Assembly: GCA_047974745.1 (NCBI GenBank)
Contig: JBKECO010000001.1
Coordinates: 77,036-141,035 of the forward strand
Direction: 5' to 3'
DNA from: JBKECO01 sp047974745
GTDB lineage: Bacteria; Bacillota; Clostridia; Lachnospirales; Lachnospiraceae
Length of the DNA stretch: 64,000 nt
Below, in pieces: positions 63,822 through 64,000 of the stretch (its first letter is position 1; each line of letters begins with the position of its first letter). Below the pieces are notes generated by a model, which was given only the letters and a program-made list of their open reading frames with translations, searched no databases and was not told where the DNA came from. A program made the position numbers and the translations under genes.

Positions 63822-63901
63822 TTCAGATACTGTGGACTTTTGATTTTTCCCTGTAGCTTTGACTACTCAACTGGAGTGTATTGCCGCTACCTTTATCTGA
63901 A
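63822..63901 (-). promoter_or_regulatory. Nested stem structure upstream of flgL
   Basis: Three nested perfect dyads on the minus strand: TTCAGATA/TATCTGAA (63894-63901 with 63822-63829), GTAGC/GCTAC (63886-63890 with 63853-63857) and ACTC/GAGT (63874-63877 with 63865-63868). The inner part reads GGCAA, then a hairpin, then CAAAGCTACAGGG, which recalls the core of the c-di-GMP-I (GEMM) riboswitch, but the second helix and closing part of that motif are not seen. The rest of 63749-64000 has no supported gene. Confidence 0.35.
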
Positions 63902-64000
63902 TTGTTTATAAGCTGGATGTGCCGGAGTTTCTCCTGAGTACTTATTTCAATCAAGTCTACGATGATAATTGTTGGTGGATATCACGGTATCAGACTTTTA

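Noticed and set aside
1..64000. CRISPR arrays, tRNA or rRNA genes, prophage or transposase genes
   Set aside because: No regularly spaced repeats, no cloverleaf or rRNA-like stretch and no recombinase or transposase motif were seen in reading both strands.
63749..64000. Tail of flgK upstream of flgL
   Set aside because: The minus-strand frames here are short and lack the conserved FlgK C-terminus; the stretch looks non-coding.

Overview
The window looks like chromosome of a motile, anaerobic, low- to moderate-GC Firmicute, most likely a Lachnospiraceae-type Clostridium. The evidence is the Clostridia-style rpmG-secE-nusG-rplKA-rplJL-rpoBC order, the AGGAGG ribosome binding sites, the anaerobic sulfite reductase, the FliW/CsrA flagellar module and the many small sugar-uptake regulators. 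I see no tRNA, rRNA, CRISPR array, prophage or insertion sequence. Nearly everything from 1 to 53.6 kb is on the minus strand.

Layout. (1) 1-3.1 kb: a sugar operon with ROK repressor, TIM-barrel sugar-phosphate isomerase and lipoprotein substrate-binding protein; it continues off the left edge. (2) 3.5-6.6 kb: an unusual LacI repressor fused to a solute-binding protein, and a DUF975 membrane protein. (3) 6.8-10.4 kb: fnt-asrA-asrB-asrC, anaerobic sulfite reduction to sulfide with a probable hydrosulfide channel. (4) 10.6-15.2 kb: the str operon rpsL-rpsG-fusA-tuf. (5) 15.3-42.2 kb: 21 tightly packed co-directional glycan genes, placed exactly between rpoC and rpsL, which are neighbours (or separated by one L7Ae gene) in most Firmicutes. 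(6) 42.3-53.6 kb: rpoC, rpoB, rplL, rplJ with an L10 leader, rplA, rplK, nusG, secE and rpmG. (7) 53.8-57.5 kb: a FliD-like orphan gene on the plus strand and two glycosyltransferases. (8) 57.5-63.7 kb: flagellin, FliT-like chaperone, fliS, fliD, flaG, csrA, fliW, flgL, with two near-identical sigma-28 promoters.

The most interesting part is the 27-kb glycan island. It encodes a KdsC-like phosphatase, a CMP-ulosonate-type synthetase and an HMGL-type aldolase (no NeuB), a kinase, an alcohol dehydrogenase and cytidylyltransferases that look like a CDP-alditol route, a TagF-like transferase, a Maf/DUF115-like transferase, three RgpF-like and several other glycosyltransferases, and methyltransferases. 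It has no visible flippase, polymerase, ABC exporter or membrane-bound initiating transferase. That absence, the Maf-like protein and the nearby flagellin cluster with its own glycosyltransferases suggest cytoplasmic glycosylation of flagellin rather than a capsule or wall polymer; this is inference. At least eight island proteins carry a related small Rossmann-like module (pattern like GxGxxxxxxxxL followed by a D-N/K-W-G turn), and several are two- or three-domain fusions that I do not recognise as described architectures.

Many starts were moved from the longest open frame to the codon with a proper ribosome binding site; these choices are stated per gene. Family names come from motif recognition by eye, with no database search.
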